Shown here: piece by piece, positions 36,086 to 44,203 of the stretch | How positions within the stretch are numbered: the stretch's first letter is position 1 | Layout: the number at the start of each line of letters is the position of its first letter | NCBI GenBank assembly: GCA_944320135.1 | Contig: CALUGI010000016.1 | Coordinates: forward strand, 1-64,000 | Reading direction: 5' to 3' | DNA from: an uncultured Phocaeicola sp. | Lineage (GTDB): Bacteria > Bacteroidota > Bacteroidia > Bacteroidales > Bacteroidaceae | Length of the DNA: 64,000 bases | Notes under the pieces: generated by a model | What the model was told of the DNA's origin: nothing | Databases searched by the model: none | Seen by the model: the letters and a program-made list of their open reading frames with translations, nothing else | Program-made: the position numbers and the translations under genes

Positions 36086-36204
36086 AATAATGTTTTTCAT
36101 AGTAATAGATTAAATACAGCGCAGTGCTTGCGAAAGTATTGCCTGTAGAGAGCGAAAGAGTTCGCTCTGTGAAGAGGCTGCTAATTCCCCAGCAGCCTCT
36201 TTTT
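36086..36204 (+). ncRNA. Candidate structured small RNA of about 120 nt
   Basis: Between addB and the polysaccharide-export genes lie a promoter element and three successive stem-loops with no reading frame. Stem 1 (36116-36146) is 13 bp with one bulged C and a GCGA (GNRA) tetraloop. Stem 2 is AGAGCGAA/TTCGCTCT (36149-36168) with loop AGAG. Stem 3 is AGAGGCTGCT/AGCAGCCTCT (36173-36200) followed by TTTTG. The downstream genes have their own promoter 150 bases later. It could instead be the 3' tail of the addB message. No known family was recognised. Confidence 0.5.
36173..36204 (+). terminator. Terminator of the candidate small RNA / addB message
   Basis: A perfect 10-bp stem, 8-base loop AATTCCCC, then TTTT. 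Confidence 0.92.
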
Positions 36205-36325
36205 GTTTCTAACCCGCCCGCTTTTTCTCTGAAAGGCGGCGGGCTTGCAAAAATCTGCGGCGGCATATCCGACACTCTTTTTCACTCTTTTTCTGAAAGA
36301 AACGCCGCAAAAAACAGCCTCCTTC

Positions 36326-36356
36326 TTTGACAATAACATAAAAAAGGCTATCTTTG
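36326..36356 (+). promoter_or_regulatory. Promoter of the Wza-like/Wzc-like operon
   Basis: TTTG (36326-36329), exactly 19 bases, TATCTTTG (36349-36356): the best consensus promoter in the window. The ATG is at 36403. Confidence 0.8.
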
Positions 36357-36402
36357 CCCCACAATTGCCCGAAAAAACAGAAACATACATACAAGCAATT
36401 TT

Positions 36403-37203
36403 ATGAAAGCAGCAAAAGCAATTGGAATTCTGGCACTTGCTGCGGCGATGGCCGCATGCACCTCATATAAGAAAGTGCCTTATCTGCAAAACTCCGAAAT
36501 CGTAGACATGGTGGAATACCCCAACTCGCTCTACGACGCGAAGATTATGCCTAAAGACTTGCTCACAATCACCGTGGCCACCACCGACCCGCAGGCAGCA
36601 GCCCCGTTCAACCTCACCATCCCCAGCAACGTCAGCAACGCCAACACGAGCCTCACTTCGCAGCCCGTGCTCCAGCAGTATCTGGTGGACAATGAGGGAA
36701 ACATCAGCTTCCCCGTGCTCGGACCGCTGCACATCGGCGGAATGACTAAGAGCAGCGTTGAAGACATGATTCAGGAAAAGCTCAAGCCCTACCTGAAGGA
36801 AACGCCCATCGTGACCGTGCGCATGGTGAACTACAAGATTTCCGTCCTCGGAGAGGTGGCCCACCCCGGAACGTTCACCGTATCCAACGAAAAGGTGAAC
36901 CTCATGGAAGCCCTCGCGATGGCGGGCGACATGACCGTGTGGGGGCAGCGCGACAACGTGAAGCTCATCCGCGAAGACGGACAGGGGCAGCGCCGCATCG
37001 TGGAGCTGAACATAAACGACGCCGACATCATCCACTCGCCCTACTTCTACCTGCAGCAGAACGACGTGATTTACGTCACTCCCAACAAGCAGAAGGCGAA
37101 AAACTCGGACATCGGCAACCAGACTTCCTTCTGGTTCTCAGGAACGTCGATACTCATCTCCATCGCCACGCTCGTGACAACCATCATCCTGAACAGCAAG
37201 TAA
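36403..37203 (+). CDS. Polysaccharide export outer-membrane lipoprotein (Wza-like)
   Basis: 266 residues with lipobox AMAAC (Cys 19). The polysaccharide-export domain starts near residue 45 (YDAKIMPKDLLTITV) and a SLBB-type repeat follows (YKISVLGEVAHPGTFTV). A hydrophobic C-terminal helix (ISIATLVTTIILN) would cross the outer membrane, as the Wza barrel does. It exports capsule or exopolysaccharide together with the chain-length kinase 24 bases downstream. The usual glycosyltransferases are absent: the next gene is an unrelated peptidase behind a terminator. Confidence 0.9.
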   Translation: MKAAKAIGILALAAAMAACTSYKKVPYLQNSEIVDMVEYPNSLYDAKIMPKDLLTITVATTDPQAAAPFNLTIPSNVSNANTSLTSQPVLQQYLVDNEGNISFPVLGPLHIGGMTKSSVEDMIQEKLKPYLKETPIVTVRMVNYKISVLGEVAHPGTFTVSNEKVNLMEALAMAGDMTVWGQRDNVKLIREDGQGQRRIVELNINDADIIHSPYFYLQQNDVIYVTPNKQKAKNSDIGNQTSFWFSGTSILISIATLVTTIILNSK

Positions 37204-37227
37204 AGAAACTATCCAAACAACCGAATC

Positions 37228-39693
37228 ATGAAAGAAGAACTCTATAACGACAGCCTCGGCAACGAAACCGAAAAGCCGGTCGATTACAAGGCAATCCTGC
37301 TCGACTACCTCATGTATTGGCCGTGGATTGCGGGATGCGCCGTCGTAGCGCTCATAGCCTGCTTCATCTACCTGCGCTTCCAGCCGCCCACGTACAACGT
37401 CAACGCCACCGTCCTCATCAAGGAAGGCGACCAGAACCGGCGCGGCCTCTTCAGCGGAAGCAGCATAATCGACAACATGCAGTCGCTCGGAACGATGTCG
37501 ATGGCAAGCAACTTCGACAACGAAGTGGAAATCCTCCAGTCGCGCAACCTCGTGCGCAAGGTGGTGGAAAAGCTCAACCTCTACATCAGCTACAGCGTAC
37601 ACCGCTCCTTCAGCTACAACGCCGAGCCGTACAAGAACACTCCCGTCACCGTGTGGATGACCCCGCAGGAGGCGCAAAACCTTTACGCCCCCGTGAAGCT
37701 TGACATCATCCGCCGCGCCAACGGAGCGGCCGACGTGGAAGCTACTTTCGTGGCCGAGCCTAAAGGCGACGAACAGACCGTCACCCAACACTTCCCGAAG
37801 CTGCCCGCCGTGCTCAACCTCCCGGCAGGAATCGTCACGCTCAACGACAACGTGACTGCCCCCGACACCCTCGCAAAAGACAAGCAGGCTCCGCTTGAAG
37901 ACCTCCGCGTACAGGCCCTCATCCTGCCGCCTTCGGCCGTGGCCGCGCGCTACTCCGGACGGTTGGGCGCAGAGCCTACCAGCAAGACCACCAGCATCGT
38001 GGCCCTCAACGTGAGTGAAACGAACCCCGCGCGGGGGGCGGACTTCATCAACACCCTCGTAGCGCTGTACAACTCAGACACCAACGACGACAAGAACGAA
38101 GTGGCCAGCAAAACGGCACAGTTCATCGACGAACGCATACAGATTATCAACGCCGAACTGGGAACGACCGAACAAGAACTGGCCAGCTACAAGCAGCAGG
38201 CCGGACTGACCGACCTCCGCAGCGACGCCCAACTGGCTCTGAAGGAGAACTCGGAATACAACCAGCGGAGAGCCGAAAACTCCACCCAGCTGCGTCTCGT
38301 AGGATTCCTGCAAGACTACATCAACAACCCCGCCAACGAATGGGAAGTGATACCCGCCAACGTGGGACTTACCGACATGACGCTGACCTCGGCCATCGAC
38401 AACTACAACCAATTGCTCGTAGAACGCAAACGGCTGCTCCGCACTTCGTCGGAAAGCAACCCCGCTGTAGTCACTCTCGACACCAGTATCCGGGCTATGC
38501 GCTCGAACGTGCGCACCACAGTGCAGAGCGTTGAGAAGGGACTCCTTATCACCAAGGCCGACCTTGACCGGCAAGCCTCGCAAGCCGAAGCCCGAATCAG
38601 CAAGGCGCCCCAACAGGAACGCCAGCTCGTGAGCATCGCGCGCCAACAGGAAATCAAAGCGAACCTTTACCTCATGCTTCTGCAGAAGCGCGAGGAAAAC
38701 GCCATCACTCTGGCAGCCACCGCCAACAACGGACGAATCATCAATCCCCCGATGGCCAGCGTCACAGGACCTAACGGCAAGATGTATATGCTCATCGCCC
38801 TCATCCTCGGATTAGGAGTGCCGGTGGGATTCATCTACGTGCGCAACCTGCTGCGCTTCAAAATCGAGACGCGCACCGACATCGAGAAGATTACGAACCT
38901 GCCCGTCATCGGAGACATTCCCAACAGCCCGCAAGCGAAAGAGAACCCCATCGTCATCCGCGAAAACAAGAACGACATCATGGAGGAAATCTACCGCTCC
39001 GTGCGAACCAACGTGCAGTTCATGCTCCAGCCGGGACAGAACGTGATACTTTTCACCTCCACCTCGCCGGGCGAAGGCAAGAGTTTCAACGCAGCCAACT
39101 TGGCAGTCAGCCTCGCATACATGGGCAAGAAAGTGGTTATCGTGGGTCTCGACATCCGCAAACCGGGACTGAACAAGATATTCCGCCTTTCACACAAGGA
39201 ACAAGGAATTACGCAGTATCTGGCCGACCCAAGCATCAAGCTCGAAAAGTTATGCCAGCAGTCGGAAGTCAGCCCGAACCTCTACATACTGCCGGGAGGA
39301 ACCGTACCACCGAACCCCACCGAATTGGTGTCGCGCGAAGCCTTGAAAACGGCAATCGACACCCTGCGCGCACAATTCGACTACGTGATTCTCGACACGG
39401 CCCCCATCGGAATGGTTACCGACACGCAGATTATCGCGCGCCAAGCCGACATGAGCGTCTACGTGTGCCGCGCAGACTACACCCTCAAGTCCGACTTCGA
39501 AGTGGTCAACTCGCTCAGCGCCGAGAAACGCCTGCCCAACATGTGCATCCTCTTGAACGACCTCAACATGGACAAGCGCAAAAACGGCTACTACTACGGC
39601 TACGGCAAGTACGGCAAATACGGAAAGTACGGCTACGGCAAGAAGTACGGCTACGGTTACGGCTACGGTTACGGAAAAGACGCGAAAGAGTAA
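37228..39693 (+). CDS. Chain-length determinant and tyrosine autokinase (Wzc-like)
   Basis: 821 residues. An N-terminal Wzz domain with transmembrane helices at about 30-50 and 510-535 frames a long periplasmic coiled-coil region. The C-terminal BY-kinase has Walker A STSPGEGKS, Walker A' VVIVGLDIRKPG and Walker B VILDTAPIG. The tail is a run of about 13 tyrosines spaced by Gly and Lys (YYYGYGKYGKYGKYGYG and on), the autophosphorylation cluster. It controls polysaccharide length and export with the Wza-like protein. The tail is coded by TACGGN hexamers (39589-39680), prone to in-frame length change. Confidence 0.93.
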   Translation: MKEELYNDSLGNETEKPVDYKAILLDYLMYWPWIAGCAVVALIACFIYLRFQPPTYNVNATVLIKEGDQNRRGLFSGSSIIDNMQSLGTMSMASNFDNEVEILQSRNLVRKVVEKLNLYISYSVHRSFSYNAEPYKNTPVTVWMTPQEAQNLYAPVKLDIIRRANGAADVEATFVAEPKGDEQTVTQHFPKLPAVLNLPAGIVTLNDNVTAPDTLAKDKQAPLEDLRVQALILPPSAVAARYSGRLGAEPTSKTTSIVALNVSETNPARGADFINTLVALYNSDTNDDKNEVASKTAQFIDERIQIINAELGTTEQELASYKQQAGLTDLRSDAQLALKENSEYNQRRAENSTQLRLVGFLQDYINNPANEWEVIPANVGLTDMTLTSAIDNYNQLLVERKRLLRTSSESNPAVVTLDTSIRAMRSNVRTTVQSVEKGLLITKADLDRQASQAEARISKAPQQERQLVSIARQQEIKANLYLMLLQKREENAITLAATANNGRIINPPMASVTGPNGKMYMLIALILGLGVPVGFIYVRNLLRFKIETRTDIEKITNLPVIGDIPNSPQAKENPIVIRENKNDIMEEIYRSVRTNVQFMLQPGQNVILFTSTSPGEGKSFNAANLAVSLAYMGKKVVIVGLDIRKPGLNKIFRLSHKEQGITQYLADPSIKLEKLCQQSEVSPNLYILPGGTVPPNPTELVSREALKTAIDTLRAQFDYVILDTAPIGMVTDTQIIARQADMSVYVCRADYTLKSDFEVVNSLSAEKRLPNMCILLNDLNMDKRKNGYYYGYGKYGKYGKYGYGKKYGYGYGYGYGKDAKE

Positions 39694-39715
39694 TCCCGAA
39701 TAATGCAACTAACAT

Positions 39716-39757
39716 GCCCCTCGCGGCCCTCCCCAAGGAAGGCGGCGAGGGGCTTTT
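39716..39757 (+). terminator. Terminator after the Wzc-like gene
   Basis: GCCCCTCGC (39716-39724) pairs with GCGAGGGGC (39745-39753); a smaller GCC/GGC stem sits inside, and TTTT follows. It lies 14 bases before the next ATG, so read-through or a promoter overlapping it must supply the S9 gene. Confidence 0.75.
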
Positions 39758-39767
39758 CAATAACTTT

Positions 39768-41894
39768 ATGAAGACAACAGACATCATGACACTCACAGCA
39801 GCCCTCGCGCTGGCGGCATCCTCATGCTCCGCACCGGAGAAAACCGAGGAAAGCCCCGCAATCGGAAGGCAGGAAATCGCCGCAACCGACGGACGGATGA
39901 CTCCCGAAGCGCTCTGGGCGATGGGACGAATCGGCGCGTATGCCGTATCGCCCGACGGAAAGCAAGTCGCCTACACGGTGACCTACTACAGCGTGAAAGA
40001 AAACAAGAGCCGAACCGTCATCCGCCTCACGGACACGGACGGGCAGAACGCCGCCCTCCTTACCCCCGACGGCGCAAGCGATGCCGAACCCGCATGGATC
40101 AAGCAGGGAACCAAGCTCGCCTTTCTCAACGGAGGGCAGATATGGGAGATGAACGCCGACGGAAGCGGACGCAGGAAGCTGTCCGACGTGGAAGGAGGAG
40201 TGGACGGATTCAAGTTCTCGCCCGACGGCACGAAGGTGCTCTTCATGTCGCAAGTGAAATACGGAGAGCGCACCGCCGACATCTATCCCGACCTCGACAA
40301 GGCAAGCGGACGCATCGTTGACGACCTCATGTACAAGCATTGGGACGAGTGGGTGCAGACAGTCCCCCACCCCTTCGTGGCTCCCTTCGACGGAAACAAG
40401 GTGGGAGAAGCGAAAGACATCCTCCGGGATGAGCCTTACGAGTCGCCAATGAAACCTTTCGGAAGCATGGAGCAGCTCGCGTGGAGCCCGGCTTCGGACA
40501 AAATCGCCTACACCTGCCGCAAAAAGACGGGACTGGCCTACGCCCTATCCACCGACTCTGACATCTACCTCTACGACCTCAAGAGCGGAAAGGCCGAAAA
40601 CCTCTGCAAAGCCGACCCCTCCGACCGCAACGAGGGATACGACACCAACCCGCAGTTCTCGCCCGACGGACGGCACATCGCCTGGCAGAGCATGGAGCGC
40701 GACGGATACGAAAGCGACCTCAACCGCCTCTACGTGATGGACTTGCAGACGCGCAAGAAACACAACGCGGCTTCTGCCTTCCCCACCAACGTGGACACCT
40801 ACGTGTGGAACGGCTCATCCGACGGATTCTACCTCATCGGCACGTGGCACGGCACTACGCAAATCTACCGCCACTCGCTCAACGGCAAAAAGAACGCCGC
40901 CCCTGTAAAAATCACCGACGGCCTTCATGATTATGCCGCCATCTCTCTTGCCAAAGACGGGCGGCTGATTGCCATGCGCCACAGCATGAGCCGGGCCGAC
41001 GAACTGTATGCCGTCCCTACCGAGTTCGAGGGACAATATGCCGAAGCCGCTCCCCTCACCGATGAAAACGGACACATCTTCAGCAAGCTGGAAGCGGGCC
41101 GCGTGGAAGAACGCTGGATCGGCACGACCGACGGCAAGCGGATGCTCGTGTGGGTGGTCTACCCCCCGCAGTTCGACCCGAAGAAGAAATATCCCGCCCT
41201 GCTCTTCTGCGAAGGAGGCCCGCAAAGCCCGCTCAGCCAGTTCTGGAGCTACCGATGGAACTTCCAGATTATGGCGGCCCACGGCTACGTCGTAGTGGCT
41301 CCCTGCCGCCGGGGAATGCCGGGATTCGGCACGGAATGGAACGAAGCTGTCAGCGGCGACTACGGCGGACAGTGCATGGAAGACTATCTGACGGCCATCG
41401 ACGAGGTGGCGAAAGAGCCGTTCGTCGACCGCGACAGGCTGGGCTGCGTGGGAGCCAGCTTCGGCGGATACTCCGTCTACTGGCTGGCCGGACACCACAA
41501 CAAGCGGTTCAAGGCGTTCATCGCCCACGACGGAATCTTCAACATGGAGATGCAGTATCTCGAAACGGAAGAAAAATGGTTTGCCAACTGGGACATGGGC
41601 GGAGCCTACTGGGACAAGGACAACGCCACGGCGCAGCGCACCTTCGCCAACTCCCCCCACCGCTTCGTCGACCGCTGGGACACGCCCATCCTCTGCATCC
41701 ACGGCGAAAAGGACTACCGCATACTGGCCAACCAAGCGATGGCAGCCTTCGACGCAGCCAAGATGCGGGGCATACCGGCACGCCTGCTCATCTTCCCCGA
41801 CGAGAACCACTGGGTGCTGAAGCCGCAGAACGGCATTCTCTGGCAACGCACGTTCTTCGACTGGCTCGACCGCTGGCTCAAGCCGCAGGGCTGA
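39768..41894 (+). CDS. S9-family serine peptidase, lipoprotein
   Basis: 708 residues from the ATG at 39768; signal peptide with lipobox-like ASSC. The frame is open upstream through the wzc gene but only in an out-of-frame reading. The N-terminal half is a WD40-like beta-propeller (repeated SPDGKQVAY, SPDGTKVLF, SPDGRHIAW motifs). The alpha/beta-hydrolase half has the nucleophile in GASFGGYS, the acid in HGEKDYRI and the histidine in ENHWVL. This is the acylaminoacyl/dipeptidyl-peptidase group that trims peptides in the periplasm or at the surface. A terminator follows. Confidence 0.92.
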   Translation: MKTTDIMTLTAALALAASSCSAPEKTEESPAIGRQEIAATDGRMTPEALWAMGRIGAYAVSPDGKQVAYTVTYYSVKENKSRTVIRLTDTDGQNAALLTPDGASDAEPAWIKQGTKLAFLNGGQIWEMNADGSGRRKLSDVEGGVDGFKFSPDGTKVLFMSQVKYGERTADIYPDLDKASGRIVDDLMYKHWDEWVQTVPHPFVAPFDGNKVGEAKDILRDEPYESPMKPFGSMEQLAWSPASDKIAYTCRKKTGLAYALSTDSDIYLYDLKSGKAENLCKADPSDRNEGYDTNPQFSPDGRHIAWQSMERDGYESDLNRLYVMDLQTRKKHNAASAFPTNVDTYVWNGSSDGFYLIGTWHGTTQIYRHSLNGKKNAAPVKITDGLHDYAAISLAKDGRLIAMRHSMSRADELYAVPTEFEGQYAEAAPLTDENGHIFSKLEAGRVEERWIGTTDGKRMLVWVVYPPQFDPKKKYPALLFCEGGPQSPLSQFWSYRWNFQIMAAHGYVVVAPCRRGMPGFGTEWNEAVSGDYGGQCMEDYLTAIDEVAKEPFVDRDRLGCVGASFGGYSVYWLAGHHNKRFKAFIAHDGIFNMEMQYLETEEKWFANWDMGGAYWDKDNATAQRTFANSPHRFVDRWDTPILCIHGEKDYRILANQAMAAFDAAKMRGIPARLLIFPDENHWVLKPQNGILWQRTFFDWLDRWLKPQG

Positions 41895-41906
41895 CAAGCG
41901 CACACA

Positions 41907-41942
41907 AAAGCCGGGAGCCGCTTTACAGCAGCTCCCGGCTTT
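41907..41942. terminator. Bidirectional terminator, S9 peptidase / restriction gene
   Basis: AAAGCCGGGAGC (41907-41918) and GCTCCCGGCTTT (41931-41942), a perfect 12-bp stem between two convergent genes. Confidence 0.8.
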
Positions 41943-41975
41943 CCGCTTCCATAACCGAATCCGCGACAACCACAG

Positions 41976-42662
41976 TCAACGGCAGGACAGCCTGTCTATC
42001 TCCGATTTGATATGTTCCACTACATCCTTATTGGCGATTTCCCCATCCAAACTGAACACTATAAACACATTGCCGCCATACTGTTCCCTAAATGCTTCAA
42101 AACTTGCTTTCATCCGTTCGGTCAACGAATAGCCTCCGAAATTAGTGTTTGCCATTATCGGTTTGATTTGTATGCCTATAGCCTGGCCTCCAACCTTTGC
42201 GATATAATCAATGTCCCCGGCGTGGTCCAATTGAGGATCGCTTTCCTCAAATTGTATATCCGGGAATATTTTAGCCAAACCGTCATTGATTACCGACTTC
42301 TCCCGCATATAGCCGTCATAGGTGCGATTTATCGTCAGATTGTAGATATAATCAATGCAATCCTGCTCGGTCAGTTCTCTGAAAGCCGATTCCCACTCCG
42401 GTATGACAACCTCCGTTATTTTGGCGTATAGCCGTTCTCCCAATTCTTTCAAACTTTCGGCAGTAATTTTTGTCGGATTCTTCCCCGCAGTATAGGCATT
42501 GCCAAAATACCATGACTCCCACTCTTCGAAAGATGCAGGCTGGCAATCGCGGATAAGAGCCATAACCGCTCCTACTTTATTGGGACGAGATAATTGATAG
42601 GTTTGGCACGCATAATTTAATACCCGTTCCTTCTTGCCGAAATTTAACGAATGTTTATCCAT
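41976..42662 (-). CDS. Type II restriction endonuclease, MjaI family
   Basis: 228 residues. The N-terminal pattern NYACQTYQLSRPNKVG followed by FEEWESWYF matches the MjaI family, whose prototype cuts CTAG. A PD-(D/E)XK-type core is visible: a Glu/Asp helix region, DIDYIA, and GIQIKP with the catalytic lysine (Gln in place of the usual acid, as this family tolerates). It is AT-rich compared with neighbours. It overlaps the end of the methyltransferase gene by 8 bases and is translated after it. The recognition site CTAG is inferred from family only. Confidence 0.75.
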   Translation of the reverse strand: MDKHSLNFGKKERVLNYACQTYQLSRPNKVGAVMALIRDCQPASFEEWESWYFGNAYTAGKNPTKITAESLKELGERLYAKITEVVIPEWESAFRELTEQDCIDYIYNLTINRTYDGYMREKSVINDGLAKIFPDIQFEESDPQLDHAGDIDYIAKVGGQAIGIQIKPIMANTNFGGYSLTERMKASFEAFREQYGGNVFIVFSLDGEIANKDVVEHIKSEIDRLSCR

Positions 42663-43944
42663 CTAATCGTTCATTTATCAATTTTTCAAACTTGCTTTTA
42701 TATTTGAAATCAAACGAATAGTCTATGTCAGCCAACCCGTTCTTCAACAGATGCGCATTGATAAAGGTCTTATTGTCCAAATACATATAACAAAGCAATG
42801 TGTCTTTATCGTCATGCTTCACGGTGTCATACCGCAAGAATACCTTCCTTCCTTTCGTTTTTTCCAACAAGAATTTTGTTGCGTTGCCATTGGCCGACGG
42901 TTTCTCCTTGATTCCGAGCAATCTGACAGCAAGGCCATTATTCAAGACCACCACATTAGAAGACAAAACCTCCTTAACGGAAAAATATTCTTCCCGGTCT
43001 TTTTTGCTTTTGTCTATTCGAGACCCGAATTGCAGCTGCTTGATATCTATTTTGTTCTCCATTTTGTGCGGATCGCTGAACAAATAAGGCAGTGCCTCCA
43101 GCTTGTTGCCTATATCGAAAGCGGATGAGTCTTTTCTATAGACATATTCTGTTGCCCCAAACGACAAAGATGAAGCCACTTTCTCTTCATAATATTTTTT
43201 ATAATCGGAGTTTATTTCGTATCCGATAGAATTGCGCTGAAGGTTCCGGGCAGCCAACGCCGTGGTGCCGCTGCCCATGAACGGGTCGAACACGGTTTCA
43301 CCCGCAAAAGAGAACATTTTTATCAGACGGTGCGGCAGTTCTTCCGGAAACACGGCTATATGCCCGTCTTGTTTTGCTCCGCCGAAATTCCAATGCGAAG
43401 CGAAATATACGTTCCATTCCTCTTTTGTCATTGCAGACAACTGTTTCTGCTCCAATGTCGGAACGGGAGCTTTCCCTTGCTTTTTGAATATCAGAATAAA
43501 CTCGTAGTCTATTTTTAAAATGCCGTTGCGCGGATAAGGAAAGCTGCCCATCACCGCCCCTCCGCCGGTCGTGTTCATTGTGGTCTGCTTTTGCCAGATA
43601 ACAGCTCCCATGTAGTCCATCCCAACAGTCTCGCAGAAACGGATGATTTCAGTCCTGATGGGTATTACTTTGTATCTCCCGTAATAAACAGAACGGGCGA
43701 ATTGGTCGCCGATATTAATGCACAAGCGACAACCGTCATGCAATATTCTGTTGCACTCTGACCATACAATGTTTAAATTATTGATATAATTCTCGTAACT
43801 GTCATGAAACCCGATTTGCCTGTCATCTCCATAGTCTTTCAACTGCCAGTATGGAGGCGAAGTAACGATCAAATGAACGGACTTGTCCGGTATCAAAGAA
43901 AGGTTGCGGCTGTCTCCATTGACAAGCGTATGCGTTGTCTTCAT
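42655..43944 (-). CDS. DNA methyltransferase with fused nuclease-like domain (R-M partner)
   Basis: 429 residues. The N-terminal 255 form a beta-class amino-methyltransferase: catalytic TSPPYW (28-33) comes first and the AdoMet motif DPFMGSGTT (about 214-222) last; SPPY favours N4-cytosine methylation, matching M.MjaI on CTAG. Residues about 315-425 resemble a staphylococcal-nuclease fold (VRLLGIK, a lysine-rich strand, CYMYL, INAHLLKNGLADIDYS), but the usual GIDAPE acidic residues are KEKP and the second arginine is absent, so it is probably not a nuclease. It protects the host from the overlapping restriction enzyme. Base composition is unlike its neighbours, suggesting transfer. Confidence 0.85.
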   Translation of the reverse strand: MKTTHTLVNGDSRNLSLIPDKSVHLIVTSPPYWQLKDYGDDRQIGFHDSYENYINNLNIVWSECNRILHDGCRLCINIGDQFARSVYYGRYKVIPIRTEIIRFCETVGMDYMGAVIWQKQTTMNTTGGGAVMGSFPYPRNGILKIDYEFILIFKKQGKAPVPTLEQKQLSAMTKEEWNVYFASHWNFGGAKQDGHIAVFPEELPHRLIKMFSFAGETVFDPFMGSGTTALAARNLQRNSIGYEINSDYKKYYEEKVASSLSFGATEYVYRKDSSAFDIGNKLEALPYLFSDPHKMENKIDIKQLQFGSRIDKSKKDREEYFSVKEVLSSNVVVLNNGLAVRLLGIKEKPSANGNATKFLLEKTKGRKVFLRYDTVKHDDKDTLLCYMYLDNKTFINAHLLKNGLADIDYSFDFKYKSKFEKLINERLDG

Positions 43945-43970
43945 TTCTATATCTTATTGCCTGCTATTAT

Positions 43971-44026
43971 TTTCTATCCACAAATAATGCCATTGTTTGG
44001 CAAATATACTGCTTTTATTCTATCCA
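43971..44026 (-). promoter_or_regulatory. Methyltransferase promoter flanked by TTCTATCCA repeats
   Basis: The minus strand has TATATTTG at 44001-44008, 57 bases before the ATG. TTCTATCCA occurs on both sides (43972-43980 and 44018-44026). R-M operons often carry operators at this position; here no controller protein is encoded, so autoregulation is only a possibility. Confidence 0.45.
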
Positions 44027-44152
44027 AACTCGAATAATCTGCTCTTTTTGTCCTGCAAAATCAACCCATGGCAGGCCGCATATCCCGCATTTATTAGAAG
44101 ATTAAAGCGCAGCAAACACATGTCTATACAGTTCTCTACGCTTCTTTTTTGA

Positions 44153-44181
44153 GCCCGCCGCTTCTGCGGCGGGCCGTTTTT
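44153..44181 (+). terminator. Plus-oriented hairpin with T-run between carB and the R-M island
   Basis: GCCCGCCGC (44153-44161) and GCGGCGGGC (44166-44174) pair around TTCT; CCGTTTTT follows on the plus strand. On the minus strand, where both flanking genes are read, the hairpin is followed by TCAAAAAA, so it is a poor terminator for carB. Confidence 0.6.
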
Positions 44182-44203
44182 CATGCCCTCGAAGGCCGGT
44201 GCG

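Noticed and set aside
39589-39680. Non-coding tandem repeat array
   Set aside because: The hexamers stay in the Wzc-like reading frame and encode its tyrosine tail.
39252-39767. Extension of the S9 peptidase upstream into the Wzc-like gene
   Set aside because: Out-of-frame reading of the kinase domain crossing a terminator; the lipoprotein signal starts at 39768.
44014-44040. A possible remnant gene upstream of the methyltransferase
   Set aside because: No frame of useful length; the stretch is explained by the promoter and short repeats.
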